Of a stretch of 37,322 nucleotides of DNA, positions 1-8,005 are shown one piece after another (the stretch's first letter is position 1; each line of letters starts with the position of its first letter). A program made the translations under genes and the position numbers. The notes beneath the pieces are model-generated. The model saw only the letters and a program-made list of their open reading frames with translations. It searched no databases and was not told the DNA's origin. This DNA is from Nonomuraea ceibae. Its GTDB lineage: Bacteria; Actinomycetota; Actinomycetes; Streptosporangiales; Streptosporangiaceae. The stretch is taken from assembly GCF_019396325.1 (NCBI RefSeq), contig NZ_JAHKRO010000088.1, positions 1-37,322 of the forward strand, written 5' to 3'.

Positions 1-115
1 CGGCCTCCCCGGCGGCCAGCAGCTCGCCCCGCTCGTCGGCGGCCAGGACCGCGGCGAACCCGGTGGGGTTCGCCGCGTTCCAGGGGTCCCCGAAAAGCTC
101 GTCCAGCGTCGTCAT
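1..115 (-). CDS. Partial CDS, possible acyl-CoA-dehydrogenase-like protein (N-terminus only)
   Basis: Only the first 38 codons lie in the window; the gene runs off the left edge. The ATG at 115 overlaps the stop of the carbamoyltransferase gene (ATGA), so it is the next gene of the same operon. The visible protein starts MTTLDELFGDPWNAANP and continues with an Ala-rich helix. This resembles the N-terminus of some actinobacterial acyl-CoA dehydrogenases, but 38 residues cannot prove it. The assignment would fit the pathway: in viomycin and capreomycin clusters an acyl-CoA-dehydrogenase homologue (VioJ/CmnJ) desaturates the ureidoalanine residue to ureidodehydroalanine. That role here is inference. 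Confidence 0.45.
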   Translation of the reverse strand, partial: MTTLDELFGDPWNAANPTGFAAVLAADERGELLAAGEA

Positions 116-1008
116 CGGCACCACTCGAGCACGGCCATGGCGCTGTGCAGCTTGTTCTCCGCCTGGTCGAAGACGATGCTGTGCGGGCCGTCGATGACCT
201 CGGCGGTGACCTCCTCGCCCCGGTGGGCGGGCAGGTCGTGCATGAACGCCGCGTCGGGGCTGGCCCGCCACAGCTCGCCGGTCACCTGGAAGGGCGCGAA
301 CGTGTCACGCCAGTCGGGATCGGGCTTGGCGGTGCCCGTGGTCTGCCAGCGGGTGGTGTAGACGACGTCCACGGCCTCCGGCAGGTCCCGCATGTCGTGC
401 CGTTCGGTGACCACCTTCGGGTTCACCCGGGCGAGCACGTCGTCGGCCAGGCCGTAGCCCGGCGGGGTGCGCAGTTCGAGCTCGACCGCGTCGTACCTGC
501 TCAGGGCGAGGGCGAGGGCGGCGGCGGTGTTGTTGCCCTCGCCCACGTACAGGATGCGCAGGCCCTCGATCGCGCCGAAGCGCCACAGCAGCGTGGTGAG
601 GTCGGTCAGCGCCTGGGTGGGGTGCTCGGTGGCGCTCATCGCGTTGATCACCGACATGCGGTTGTCCGCGGCGTACATGCGCATCTCGGCCGGGTCGCCC
701 GCGGTGCGCATGACGAAGACGTCCAGCATCCGGTTCAGCACCTTGGCGGTGTCCTCGACGGACTCGCCGGTGTTGGTCTGCAGGTCGTTCGGGCCGAAGG
801 CGATCGTGCGCGCGCCCAGGCGCAGCGCGCCCGAGGTGAAGGCGGTGCGCGTCCTGGTGGAGGTCTTGCTGAAGTAGATTCCGACGATCTGGTCGGCGAG
901 CGGGTGCGTGGTGACGCCGCCGTTGCGGAAGTCCAGGCCGCGGCGGGCCAGGTGGCGCAGGGCCTCGTCCGAGAGGTCGTCGATCGAGATCAGGTGCTGG
1001 GGCGTCAT
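112..1008 (-). CDS. Ornithine-carbamoyltransferase-like enzyme, predicted 2,3-diaminopropionate/ureidoalanine carbamoyltransferase
   Basis: A 298-residue protein of the aspartate/ornithine carbamoyltransferase family. The carbamoyl-phosphate loop SKTSTRTRTAF is near residue 47 and the second phosphate-site motif HPTQALTDL near residue 129. The C-terminal loop reads MHDLPAHRGEEV, where ornithine carbamoyltransferases have HCLPAHRGEE, so the usual Cys is Asp. The ornithine-binding SMG loop is absent; the equivalent stretch reads YTTRWQTTG. Both changes argue for a substrate other than ornithine. The ATG overlaps the stop of the synthetase gene (ATGA), and two Dap-forming enzymes are encoded in the same operon. 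VioL/CmnL of the tuberactinomycins is the family precedent. Inferred reaction: carbamoyl phosphate plus the beta-amino group of Dap, free or PCP-bound, giving the 3-ureido group. Confidence 0.8.
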   Translation of the reverse strand: MTPQHLISIDDLSDEALRHLARRGLDFRNGGVTTHPLADQIVGIYFSKTSTRTRTAFTSGALRLGARTIAFGPNDLQTNTGESVEDTAKVLNRMLDVFVMRTAGDPAEMRMYAADNRMSVINAMSATEHPTQALTDLTTLLWRFGAIEGLRILYVGEGNNTAAALALALSRYDAVELELRTPPGYGLADDVLARVNPKVVTERHDMRDLPEAVDVVYTTRWQTTGTAKPDPDWRDTFAPFQVTGELWRASPDAAFMHDLPAHRGEEVTAEVIDGPHSIVFDQAENKLHSAMAVLEWCR

Positions 1009-4000
1009 GCCGTTTCCTCCACTCGGAAGTCCTCGTCCAGCAGGACGGCCTCGACGCGGCCGGCCAGCAGGGCGAGTTCGGATTGCTCGAAGACCTCGCG
1101 GGCGCCGAGCTCCACGTCGAGCTCCTCCCGGACCCGGGAGATCATCTTGAGCACCTGGAGCGAGTTGCCGCCCAGGGCGAAGAAGTCGTCGCGCGCGCCC
1201 ACCTTGTCGACGCCGAGCACGTCCTGCCAGATCTCGGCCAGCAGCGTCTCCACCGTGGTGCGCGGCGCGACGAACCTCGCCGCGCCGGTCTCCTCGCGTC
1301 CGGGCAGCGGCAGGGCGGCCCGGTCGAGCTTGCCGTTGACGGTCAGGGGGATGCGGTCCAGCGCGATGACGGCGGCGGGCACCATGTAGTCGGGCAGGCT
1401 CCGGCCCAGCGCCTCCTTCAGCTCGCCCACGTCGATGCTGTCACCGGCCGGTTCGACGTAGCCGACCAGCGCCTGGTCGCGCACGACGACGACCGCGTCG
1501 CGGACGCTCCGCTGGCCGAGCAGCGCCGCCTGGATCTCGCCCAGCTCGATGCGGTAGCCGCGGATCTTCACCTGGTCGTCGGCGCGGCCCAGGAACTCCA
1601 GGCTGCCGTCGGGGTTGCGCCTGGCCAGGTCGCCGCTGCGGTAGAGCCGTCCGCCGCCGGGGGCGGGCAGGAACCGCTCGGCGGTCAGCGCCGGCCGGTT
1701 CAGGTAGCCGCGCGCCACGCCCGGGCCCTCGACGTGGATCTCGCCGGGCACGCCGACGGGCGCGACGCCCCCGTGCTCGTCCAGCAGGTGCACGGTGAGG
1801 TCGGCGAGCGGGACGCCGATCGGGCTGCCGTGGTCGTCCGGGAGGATCTCGTGGAGCGTGGTGTGGACGGTGGTCTCGGTGATCCCGTACATGTTGATCA
1901 GCCGTGGGCGTTCGGCGCCGAACCGGCGGATCCACGGCATCAGCTCGCCCACCTCCAGCTTCTCGCCGCCGAACACCACGGCGCGCAGCGCGAGCTCCCC
2001 CACCCGGGGGTCGTCCTCGGCGGCGAACGCGACGAGCTGCCGGAAGGCGGACGGCGTCTGGTTCAGCACCGTGACCCGTTCCTCGCGCAGCAGGTCGAGG
2101 AACCGGCCCGGGTCGCGCACCACGTCGCGGGGGACGACGACGAGCCGGCCGCCGTACAGCAGCGCGCCCCACATCTCCCACACCGAGAAGTCGAAGGCGT
2201 AGGAGTGGAAGAGCGTCCACACGTCCTCGGGGCCGAAGGCGAAGGCCGCCTCGGTCGCGCTGAACAGGCGCAGCACGTTGGCGTGCGTCACCTCGACGCC
2301 CTTGGGCCGCCCGGTGGAGCCCGAGGTGTAGATCACGTACATGACGTCGTCGGGCGCGACCGGCGTCCGCGGGTCGTCGGGCGAGGAGCCGGCAGGGAAC
2401 GCGTCGAGCAGCACCACCGGCCCGGTGACCCGGTCCGCGAGATCCCGCGTGGTGACCACGAGCGCGGCGGCGGCGTCCTCGATCATGTACGTGAGCCGCT
2501 CGGCGGGCTGGCCGGGGTCCAGGGGCAGGTATCCGGCGCCCGACTTCAGCACGGCCAGCAGCGTGACGATCAGCTCGGGGCCGCGTTCCAGGCAGACGCC
2601 GACCAGGCCGCCCGGCCCGGCCCCGCGGGCGCGCAGGTGGCGGGCCAGGTGGTTGGCCCGGCCGTTCAGCTCCGCGTACGTCATGCCGTCCACGGCCGGG
2701 GCGCCGGGGGTGCGCGCCGCCTGCTCCTGGAACGCCTCGTGCACGCAGCGGGAGGGCGGGGCGGCGCGGCGCGCGGGCTGCTCGAAGTCCGCCAGGTCGA
2801 CGGCCGACAGCCGGGTGCGCGGCCGGGCGGCGACCTCGCGCAGGAGCTTGAGCAGGCGCCCGGCCATCCGCGTGGCGGTGTCCCGGTCGAACAGCGCGGT
2901 GGCGTACTCGATCGAGGCGAGCACCGAGCCGTCCGGCCGCCGCTGCGCGAGCAGGCTGAGGTCGGTCTTGGCGATCAGCCACGACCCGGCCATCACCTCG
3001 GCGTCCGCAGCCTCCAGCGCCGTGTCCGTGTGGCCGACCTCGTGCAGGTCGAAGGTGACCTGGTAGATCGGCGTCCGGGTCAGGTCGCGCTCCGGCTGGA
3101 GCTCCTCGACGAGCCGGTCGAAGGGCAGGCGCTGGCGGGCGAAGCCGGCGCGGCAGACCTCGTTGACGCGGGCCACGGCCTCCTCGAAGGAGGGGTTGCC
3201 GGTCAGGTCCATGCGCAGGGCGAGGGCGTTGAGGAAGAACCCCACGACGTCGGCGAACTCGGCGCGATCGCGCCCGGCGACCGGGGTGCCGACGGCGAAG
3301 TCCCGCTGCCCGCTGTGCCGGGAGATCAGCATCGCCCAGGCGGTCAGCAGCACGGCGACCAGCGTGGCGCCGCGCTCGCGCCCCCACGCGGCCAGGGTGT
3401 TGGCCAGGTCCGCCGGGATGTCGAAGGTGACCATGGCGCCGCGCGGGTCGCGCTGGGCGGGCCGGGGCCGGTCGGTGGGCAGGTCGAGCGCGGGCACGCC
3501 GGCCAGGTGGTCGCGCCAGTAGGCGAGGTCGCCGGCGAGGCCGTCCTCGGTCAGGGTGCGGCGCTGCCAGGCCGCGTAGTCGGCGTACTGCAGGGGCGCG
3601 GGCGGCAGGTCCTGGCCGGCGCAGAGCGCGCGCAGCTCCCGGTCGAGCACCACGGTCGACCAGCCGTCGCTGGCGATGTGGTGGACGGTGATCAGCAGCA
3701 GGTCGCCCGCCAGCAGCGCCCGCCACACGGGCCCGCGTTCCAGGTCGAAGCCCCGGGCGAGCTGTTCGGCGACCAGCGTCGCGGGGTCCTCGCCGGGGGC
3801 GGCGACCCGCAGCTCGACCGGCGCGGGGGCGTCGACGACCGGCCGGGGCTCGCCGTCGGCCGGGACGTAGCGGGTGCGCAGGATCTCGTGCCGCTCGGCC
3901 AGCCGGTACAGGGCGGCCCGTACGGTGTCCGGGTCGGCGTGGTCCAGCCTGACGAACAGCGGCGCGACCCACTCGGGGCTGCCGGGCTGGAGCCGGTCGA

Positions 4001-5717
4001 GGAACCACAGGCGGCGCTGGCCGTAGGAGACCTCGGCGGCGGCCCCGGGCCGGGCCGGGCCGACGCGCTCGACCCCAGGGGCCTGCCGGTCCAGGAGCTC
4101 GGCCTGGCCGGACACCGTGGAGATCGCGTACAGGTCGGGGACGGGCACGCCGAGCCGGTTGGCGAGCTTGGTCAGGAGCAGCGAGGTGCCGCCCCGCTGG
4201 AAGAAGTCGTCCTCGGCGCCGATCCGCTCGACGCCCAGCAGCTCGGACCAGACGGCGGCGACCCGCCGCTCGGCGGGGGTGCGCGGCGGCGTGTGGGCCG
4301 CCTCCTCGGCGGGAGCCTTCAGCGCCGCGCGGTCGATCTTCCCGCTGGGCAGCACGGGCAGCCTGTCGTGCAGGACGTAGCGGGTCGGCACGTGGGTGTC
4401 GGGGAGCACGTCGCGGGCGAACAGCCGCAGCTCGGCCGGGGCGACGCCGCCGGCGACGTGCGCGACCAGGCGTCCCTCCGAAGCGACGACGGCCACGGCC
4501 GCCACGGCCGGATGGCCCTGGAGGACGGCCTCGATCTCGCCGGGCTCGACCCGGACGCCGTTGACCTTGAGCTGGTCGTCGAGGCGGCCCATGAAGTGCA
4601 GCACGCCGTCCTCGGACCAGCGCACGAGGTCGCCGGTGCGGTAGAGCCGTTCGCCGTCGCCGAAGGGGTCGGGCACGAAACGCTCGGCCGTCAGGGCGGG
4701 CATGCCCAGGTAGCCGCGGCCGACGCCGGGCCCGCCCGCGCACAGCTCGCCGGGCACGCCGATGGGCGCCAGGCCGCCCTCCTCGTCCAGGACGCGCACC
4801 CGCATGCCGGAGATCGGCCGGCCGATCGGCACCGCCTCGCCGTCCTGGTCCGGGTCGACGAGGTGCGCGGTCACGTCGATGGCGCACTCGGTGGGCCCGT
4901 AGGTGTTCCACATCGCCAGCCCCGGCAGGGCGGCGGCCCGCGCCAGCCCGGCGTGCAGCGGCTCGCCGGCGCTGAACAGCAGCCGCAGCGATCCGAGGCC
5001 CGCCCAGCCGGGCTCGCGGACCAGCTCGCGCAGCAGCGACGGGACGACCTGGAGCACGGTGATGCCGTGCTCGCGCGCCATCCCGACGAGCGTGGCCGGA
5101 TCGCGCTCGGCGCCCGGCGGCGCGACGACCACCGTGCCGCCGCTCACCAGCGGCCCGACCATCTCCCAGCCGGCCGCGTCGAAGGTGACGGACGTCTTGT
5201 GCAGCAGCCTGTCGCGCGGGCCCAGCTCGTGCGTCCGCGTCGTCCACAGCACCCGGTTGGCGATGCCCTCGTGCGTCACGACGACGCCCTTGGGCCGCCC
5301 GGTCGAGCCGGAGGTGTAGATCACGTACGCGGCGTCCGCGCCGGAGACCGGGACGGGCGCGGCCTCCGGGGTGGGCAGCGAGCGCAGCAGCTCCGGGGTG
5401 AGCACGATGGCGGGCCGGGCGTCCCGCAGGATGCGGTCGCGGCGCTCGCGCGGGTGCTCGGGGTCGGTCGGCAGGTAGGCGGCGCCGCTGCGCCACACGC
5501 CGAGGACGGCGACGATGAAGTCGGCGCCGCGCGGCAGGTTGAGGCAGACGACGTCGCCCCGGCCGATGCCCCACCCGCCCAGCAGGTGGGCCAGGCGGGC
5601 GGCCCGGCGGGCCAGCTGGGCGTAGGTCAGGGTGCGGTCCCCGTCCACGACGGCGACCGCGTCCGGTGTGGCCGCCGCCTGCCGCCACACCAGGTCGCCG
5701 AGGAGACCGTCGCTCAC
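1005..5717 (-). CDS. Two-module nonribosomal peptide synthetase, A-PCP-C-A-PCP
   Basis: About 1570 residues from a GTG that overlaps the MbtH stop (GTGA). Approximate order: A1 residues 1-470 (YTSGSTGRPKG near 134, YRTGDL, SGKIDR); PCP1 with GGTS near 509; an LCL-type C domain with HHIASDG near 676; A2 about 1000-1470 (YTSGSTGRPKG near 1128, NGKLDR); PCP2 with GGNS near 1515. There is no N-terminal C domain, E domain or thioesterase. Specificity residues read by eye: A2 is D-F-W-N-V-G-M-V-H-K, the threonine code. A1 is D-A-W-Q-x-x-T-I-D-K, closest to the glutamine code D-A-W-Q-F-G-L-I-D-K; I could not place residues 299 and 301 with certainty. With Dap and carbamoyltransferase genes alongside, A1 probably loads 3-ureidoalanine, a glutamine isostere. 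Acylation of residue 1 is presumably done by the separate C protein. Confidence 0.92.
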   Translation of the reverse strand: MSDGLLGDLVWRQAAATPDAVAVVDGDRTLTYAQLARRAARLAHLLGGWGIGRGDVVCLNLPRGADFIVAVLGVWRSGAAYLPTDPEHPRERRDRILRDARPAIVLTPELLRSLPTPEAAPVPVSGADAAYVIYTSGSTGRPKGVVVTHEGIANRVLWTTRTHELGPRDRLLHKTSVTFDAAGWEMVGPLVSGGTVVVAPPGAERDPATLVGMAREHGITVLQVVPSLLRELVREPGWAGLGSLRLLFSAGEPLHAGLARAAALPGLAMWNTYGPTECAIDVTAHLVDPDQDGEAVPIGRPISGMRVRVLDEEGGLAPIGVPGELCAGGPGVGRGYLGMPALTAERFVPDPFGDGERLYRTGDLVRWSEDGVLHFMGRLDDQLKVNGVRVEPGEIEAVLQGHPAVAAVAVVASEGRLVAHVAGGVAPAELRLFARDVLPDTHVPTRYVLHDRLPVLPSGKIDRAALKAPAEEAAHTPPRTPAERRVAAVWSELLGVERIGAEDDFFQRGGTSLLLTKLANRLGVPVPDLYAISTVSGQAELLDRQAPGVERVGPARPGAAAEVSYGQRRLWFLDRLQPGSPEWVAPLFVRLDHADPDTVRAALYRLAERHEILRTRYVPADGEPRPVVDAPAPVELRVAAPGEDPATLVAEQLARGFDLERGPVWRALLAGDLLLITVHHIASDGWSTVVLDRELRALCAGQDLPPAPLQYADYAAWQRRTLTEDGLAGDLAYWRDHLAGVPALDLPTDRPRPAQRDPRGAMVTFDIPADLANTLAAWGRERGATLVAVLLTAWAMLISRHSGQRDFAVGTPVAGRDRAEFADVVGFFLNALALRMDLTGNPSFEEAVARVNEVCRAGFARQRLPFDRLVEELQPERDLTRTPIYQVTFDLHEVGHTDTALEAADAEVMAGSWLIAKTDLSLLAQRRPDGSVLASIEYATALFDRDTATRMAGRLLKLLREVAARPRTRLSAVDLADFEQPARRAAPPSRCVHEAFQEQAARTPGAPAVDGMTYAELNGRANHLARHLRARGAGPGGLVGVCLERGPELIVTLLAVLKSGAGYLPLDPGQPAERLTYMIEDAAAALVVTTRDLADRVTGPVVLLDAFPAGSSPDDPRTPVAPDDVMYVIYTSGSTGRPKGVEVTHANVLRLFSATEAAFAFGPEDVWTLFHSYAFDFSVWEMWGALLYGGRLVVVPRDVVRDPGRFLDLLREERVTVLNQTPSAFRQLVAFAAEDDPRVGELALRAVVFGGEKLEVGELMPWIRRFGAERPRLINMYGITETTVHTTLHEILPDDHGSPIGVPLADLTVHLLDEHGGVAPVGVPGEIHVEGPGVARGYLNRPALTAERFLPAPGGGRLYRSGDLARRNPDGSLEFLGRADDQVKIRGYRIELGEIQAALLGQRSVRDAVVVVRDQALVGYVEPAGDSIDVGELKEALGRSLPDYMVPAAVIALDRIPLTVNGKLDRAALPLPGREETGAARFVAPRTTVETLLAEIWQDVLGVDKVGARDDFFALGGNSLQVLKMISRVREELDVELGAREVFEQSELALLAGRVEAVLLDEDFRVEETA

Positions 5718-5887
5718 CGCAGGCTCCGCGGGCGCATGTCGGTCCAGACCTGCTCGATGTGGCGCAGGCACTCGTCCTTGGTGCCCTGGGTCCCCTCGGC
5801 CTGCCAGCCGGAGGGCAGGTCCCGGTCCGCCCACCAGATGGAGTACTGCTCTTCGTCGTTGAGCACTACCAGGTACTTGTCGCTCAT
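5714..5887 (-). CDS. MbtH-like protein
   Basis: A 57-residue protein with the family's conserved tryptophans and motifs: YSIWWADRDLPSGWQ followed by a C-terminal helix containing DECLRHIEQVWTDMRP. MbtH proteins bind A domains and are needed for folding or activity of many of them. The gene sits directly upstream of the synthetase with a GTGA stop/start overlap, so the likely partners are A1 and A2. It ends a few residues after the last conserved segment, a normal length for the family. Confidence 0.93.
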   Translation of the reverse strand: MSDKYLVVLNDEEQYSIWWADRDLPSGWQAEGTQGTKDECLRHIEQVWTDMRPRSLR

Positions 5888-5901
5888 GGCGGACTGCTCC
5901 T

Positions 5902-6882
5902 TCACGCGGGTTGCTGAAAGGCCTCGACGGCCAGCCCGGAGCCCCGGGCGACGGCCTGCTGGAACACGTACCGGGCCAGCGCCAGGTCCAGCGCGCCGAG
6001 GCCGAACGGGGAGAAGATGATCGGTGAGTCGCCGCCGGGCAGCGTGGCGGTTCCGCGCAGCAGCCCGCCGAGCGTGGCGTGGACGAACGCGCGGTCGCCC
6101 GTGGCCTGCTCGGCCAGGTGCGGCGAGGTGCGCTCGCGCAGCACGTGGTCGACGTCGTCGACGACGTTGCGCGCGGCCAGGACGGTCTCCGGCGTGAGGT
6201 CGCGCAGCGACAGGTGCAGCACGACCGTTCCGGGCCGGGCCCCGTCCAGGGTCAGGTGCGGCTCGACGGCGGTGGTCGCCAGCGACACCACCCCGGCCGC
6301 CGCGACGGCCTCGGCGGCGGTGGCGGCGACGCGTACGCCGAGGCCGGGCAGCAGGGCGCGGGCGCGCTCGCCGAACTCCTCGGCGCGCTCCCGCGACAGG
6401 TCGAAGAGGGTCAGCTCCGTGACATCGGGCAGGAACCGCAGGACCTCGAGGTTGATCAGGCCGCAGCCGATCACGGCGATCGACCGGACGGGGTCCGGGC
6501 CGGTGAGGGTGCGGGCGGCGACCGCCGCGGAGGCGGCGGTGCGCGCGGCGGAGATCTGCGCGCCCTCCATGAAGGCCACCGGCCGGCCGGTGTCCATGGA
6601 GTTGAGCACGATGGTGGCGCTGGCCCGGGGCAGCCCCTTGCCGAGGTTGCCGGGGAAGGACGCCACCCACTTGATGCCCGCGACGGGCTGGTCGCCGCCC
6701 ACGAACGCGGGCAGGCCGATGATGCGGTTGGCGCTGTCCCCGGGGAAGCGCAGGAACGTGGAGTGGGGCACGACCGTCTCACCGGCGTCGTGCTCGCGGT
6801 AGGTGTCGCGTACCAGGTCCAGCACGGCGTCCTCGGCGCCGTGGAGGATGTCGCGCACCTCGTCGTGTCGGATGACCAGCAT
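5902..6882 (-). CDS. sbnB: Ornithine-cyclodeaminase-family dehydrogenase, SbnB-like (Dap biosynthesis)
   Basis: A 326-residue protein of the ornithine cyclodeaminase/mu-crystallin family. It shows the substrate-proximal segment GIKWVASFPGN near residue 69, a Rossmann nucleotide-binding motif VIGCGLIN near 140, and a C-terminal SPFGLGALDLA motif as in SbnB. SbnB oxidatively hydrolyses N-(1-amino-1-carboxyl-2-ethyl)-glutamate to L-2,3-diaminopropionate and 2-oxoglutarate. It starts 3 bp after the stop of the SbnA-like gene, so the two are translationally close. The partnership with an SbnA-like enzyme makes Dap supply the best interpretation; a true ornithine cyclodeaminase role would leave the neighbour unexplained. 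Confidence 0.87.
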   Translation of the reverse strand: MLVIRHDEVRDILHGAEDAVLDLVRDTYREHDAGETVVPHSTFLRFPGDSANRIIGLPAFVGGDQPVAGIKWVASFPGNLGKGLPRASATIVLNSMDTGRPVAFMEGAQISAARTAASAAVAARTLTGPDPVRSIAVIGCGLINLEVLRFLPDVTELTLFDLSRERAEEFGERARALLPGLGVRVAATAAEAVAAAGVVSLATTAVEPHLTLDGARPGTVVLHLSLRDLTPETVLAARNVVDDVDHVLRERTSPHLAEQATGDRAFVHATLGGLLRGTATLPGGDSPIIFSPFGLGALDLALARYVFQQAVARGSGLAVEAFQQPA

Positions 6883-6885
6883 GGG

Positions 6886-7872
6886 TCAGATCCCTTCCTT
6901 CCACAGGTGCGAGACCTCGCCGAAGGTGCGGCGCACCCACTCGTCGGAGTAGATAGTGTCGAGGTAACGATCTCCGCCGTCCGGGAGCAGCAGCACGCAC
7001 GTCGACCCGGGCGCGATGTCCCGCTGGGTCGCGGTGAGCGCGGAGACGATCGCGCCGGACGACGCGCCGGCCAGGATGGCCTCGCGTTCGGTCAGCCTCC
7101 GGCACCCCACCACGCAGTCCAGGTCCGACACGTGGACCACGCGGTCGGCGGCGCCCTCGCGGAAGAGGGCCGGGCGGATCGCCGCGCCGTGGCCCGGCAG
7201 CAGGCGAGGGCCCGGCGTCTGCCCCTCGAAGATCATGCTGCCGATCGCGTCCACGGCGGTGATCTGGACGGACAGGCCGTGCTCGGCGACGTAGTCGGCG
7301 CAGCCGACCAGCGTGCCGCACGAGCTCACGGGGACGAACAGGTGGTCGATCTCCCCGTTGAGCGCCTCGGCGATCTCGCGCATCGTCTGGACGTGCGCCC
7401 GCGCGTTCAGCCGGTTCCCGTACTGGTTGGGGTGGAAGGAGTTCGGAACGCTGTCAAGGAGCTCGCGCACCCGCTGGATCCGGCGCGGCAGGTACTCGCC
7501 GGTGTCGGGGTCGGGGAACTCCACGACCTCGACCTCGGCGCCGAATGCCCGCAAAATCGCGAGGTTCTGCTCCGTGGTCCTGGCATCGACGACACAGATG
7601 AATCTGAGGCCGAGGTAGCGGCAGATCTGCGCCATGCCGATCGCCAGGTTTCCCGAACTGGACTCCACCACGACGGAGATCCCTGGAACGAGATCACCTG
7701 CGTCGATGGCCGCGCTCAGCATGCTGAGCGCACTGCGGTCCTTGAGGCTTCCGCCGGGATTGAACCGCTCCAGCTTCGCATACACCAACAGTCCGGGGAC
7801 CAGCCGTTCGAGTTCGACAAGCGGCGTCCCACCAATAGCCGAAATAATTCCAGTCGTGGTGGATATTGGCAC
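6886..7872 (-). CDS. sbnA: Cysteine-synthase-family PLP enzyme, SbnA-like (Dap biosynthesis)
   Basis: A PLP fold-type II protein of the cysteine synthase/CBS family. It has GGTPLVELE near the N-terminus, the PLP-lysine segment NPGGSLKDRSA, the substrate loop ESSSGNLAIG and the phosphate-binding segment PVSSCGTLVG. In SbnA the enzyme joins O-phosphoserine and glutamate; here SSSGN replaces the TSGNT loop of true cysteine synthases, as in SbnA relatives. I prefer the GTG at 7872 because GGAG lies 8 nt upstream (7881-7884). An ATG at 7890 and a TTG at 7911 in the same frame have no clear ribosome-binding site. This is the first gene of the Dap-synthetase operon, about 70 bp after the shared direct-repeat element. 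Confidence 0.87.
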   Translation of the reverse strand: MPISTTTGIISAIGGTPLVELERLVPGLLVYAKLERFNPGGSLKDRSALSMLSAAIDAGDLVPGISVVVESSSGNLAIGMAQICRYLGLRFICVVDARTTEQNLAILRAFGAEVEVVEFPDPDTGEYLPRRIQRVRELLDSVPNSFHPNQYGNRLNARAHVQTMREIAEALNGEIDHLFVPVSSCGTLVGCADYVAEHGLSVQITAVDAIGSMIFEGQTPGPRLLPGHGAAIRPALFREGAADRVVHVSDLDCVVGCRRLTEREAILAGASSGAIVSALTATQRDIAPGSTCVLLLPDGGDRYLDTIYSDEWVRRTFGEVSHLWKEGI

Positions 7873-7941
7873 AGCGCTGGCTCCGTCCATGAAATTGCGC
7901 CGGTTCCGCAACCAGAACCAGCCAGCTCACTATCCGGGCAC

Positions 7942-7966
7942 GCCGCTATATCTCGCCTATATTCCG
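7942..7966 (-). promoter_or_regulatory. Direct-repeat promoter element, copy 1 (upstream of the Dap/NRPS operon)
   Basis: In the direction of transcription the sequence contains TATAG twice with starts 11 bp apart: ATATAGGCGAGATATAGCGG. A near-identical element lies at 29595-29619 upstream of the polyketide operon; the two share ATATAGG, GA and TATAGCGGC at identical spacing. An 11-bp period puts both repeats on one face of the helix, as in SARP-type activator sites, and the second TATAG could also serve as a -10. Which protein binds is unknown; no regulator gene is in the window. Confidence 0.6.
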
Positions 7967-8005
7967 CGTGCGGAGAAATGGAGCCGGTCAAGCCGGGCGA
8001 CGCCG

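Noticed and set aside
112..1008. Housekeeping arginine-biosynthesis ornithine carbamoyltransferase
   Set aside because: The SMG ornithine loop and the HCLP Cys are missing, and no other arg gene is nearby; it is translationally coupled to the synthetase.
1083..6020. A 1645-codon open frame on the plus strand opposite the synthetase, and similar long plus-strand frames across 1-29 kb
   Set aside because: These are antisense shadows of very GC-rich codons. They are rich in Gly, Arg, Val, His and Gln without any domain, while the minus strand shows clear enzyme motifs throughout.
5902..7872. Staphyloferrin-B-like siderophore pathway because of the SbnA/SbnB pair
   Set aside because: No IucA/IucC-type synthetase or citrate synthase is present; the Dap enzymes are in one operon with a peptide synthetase and a carbamoyltransferase.
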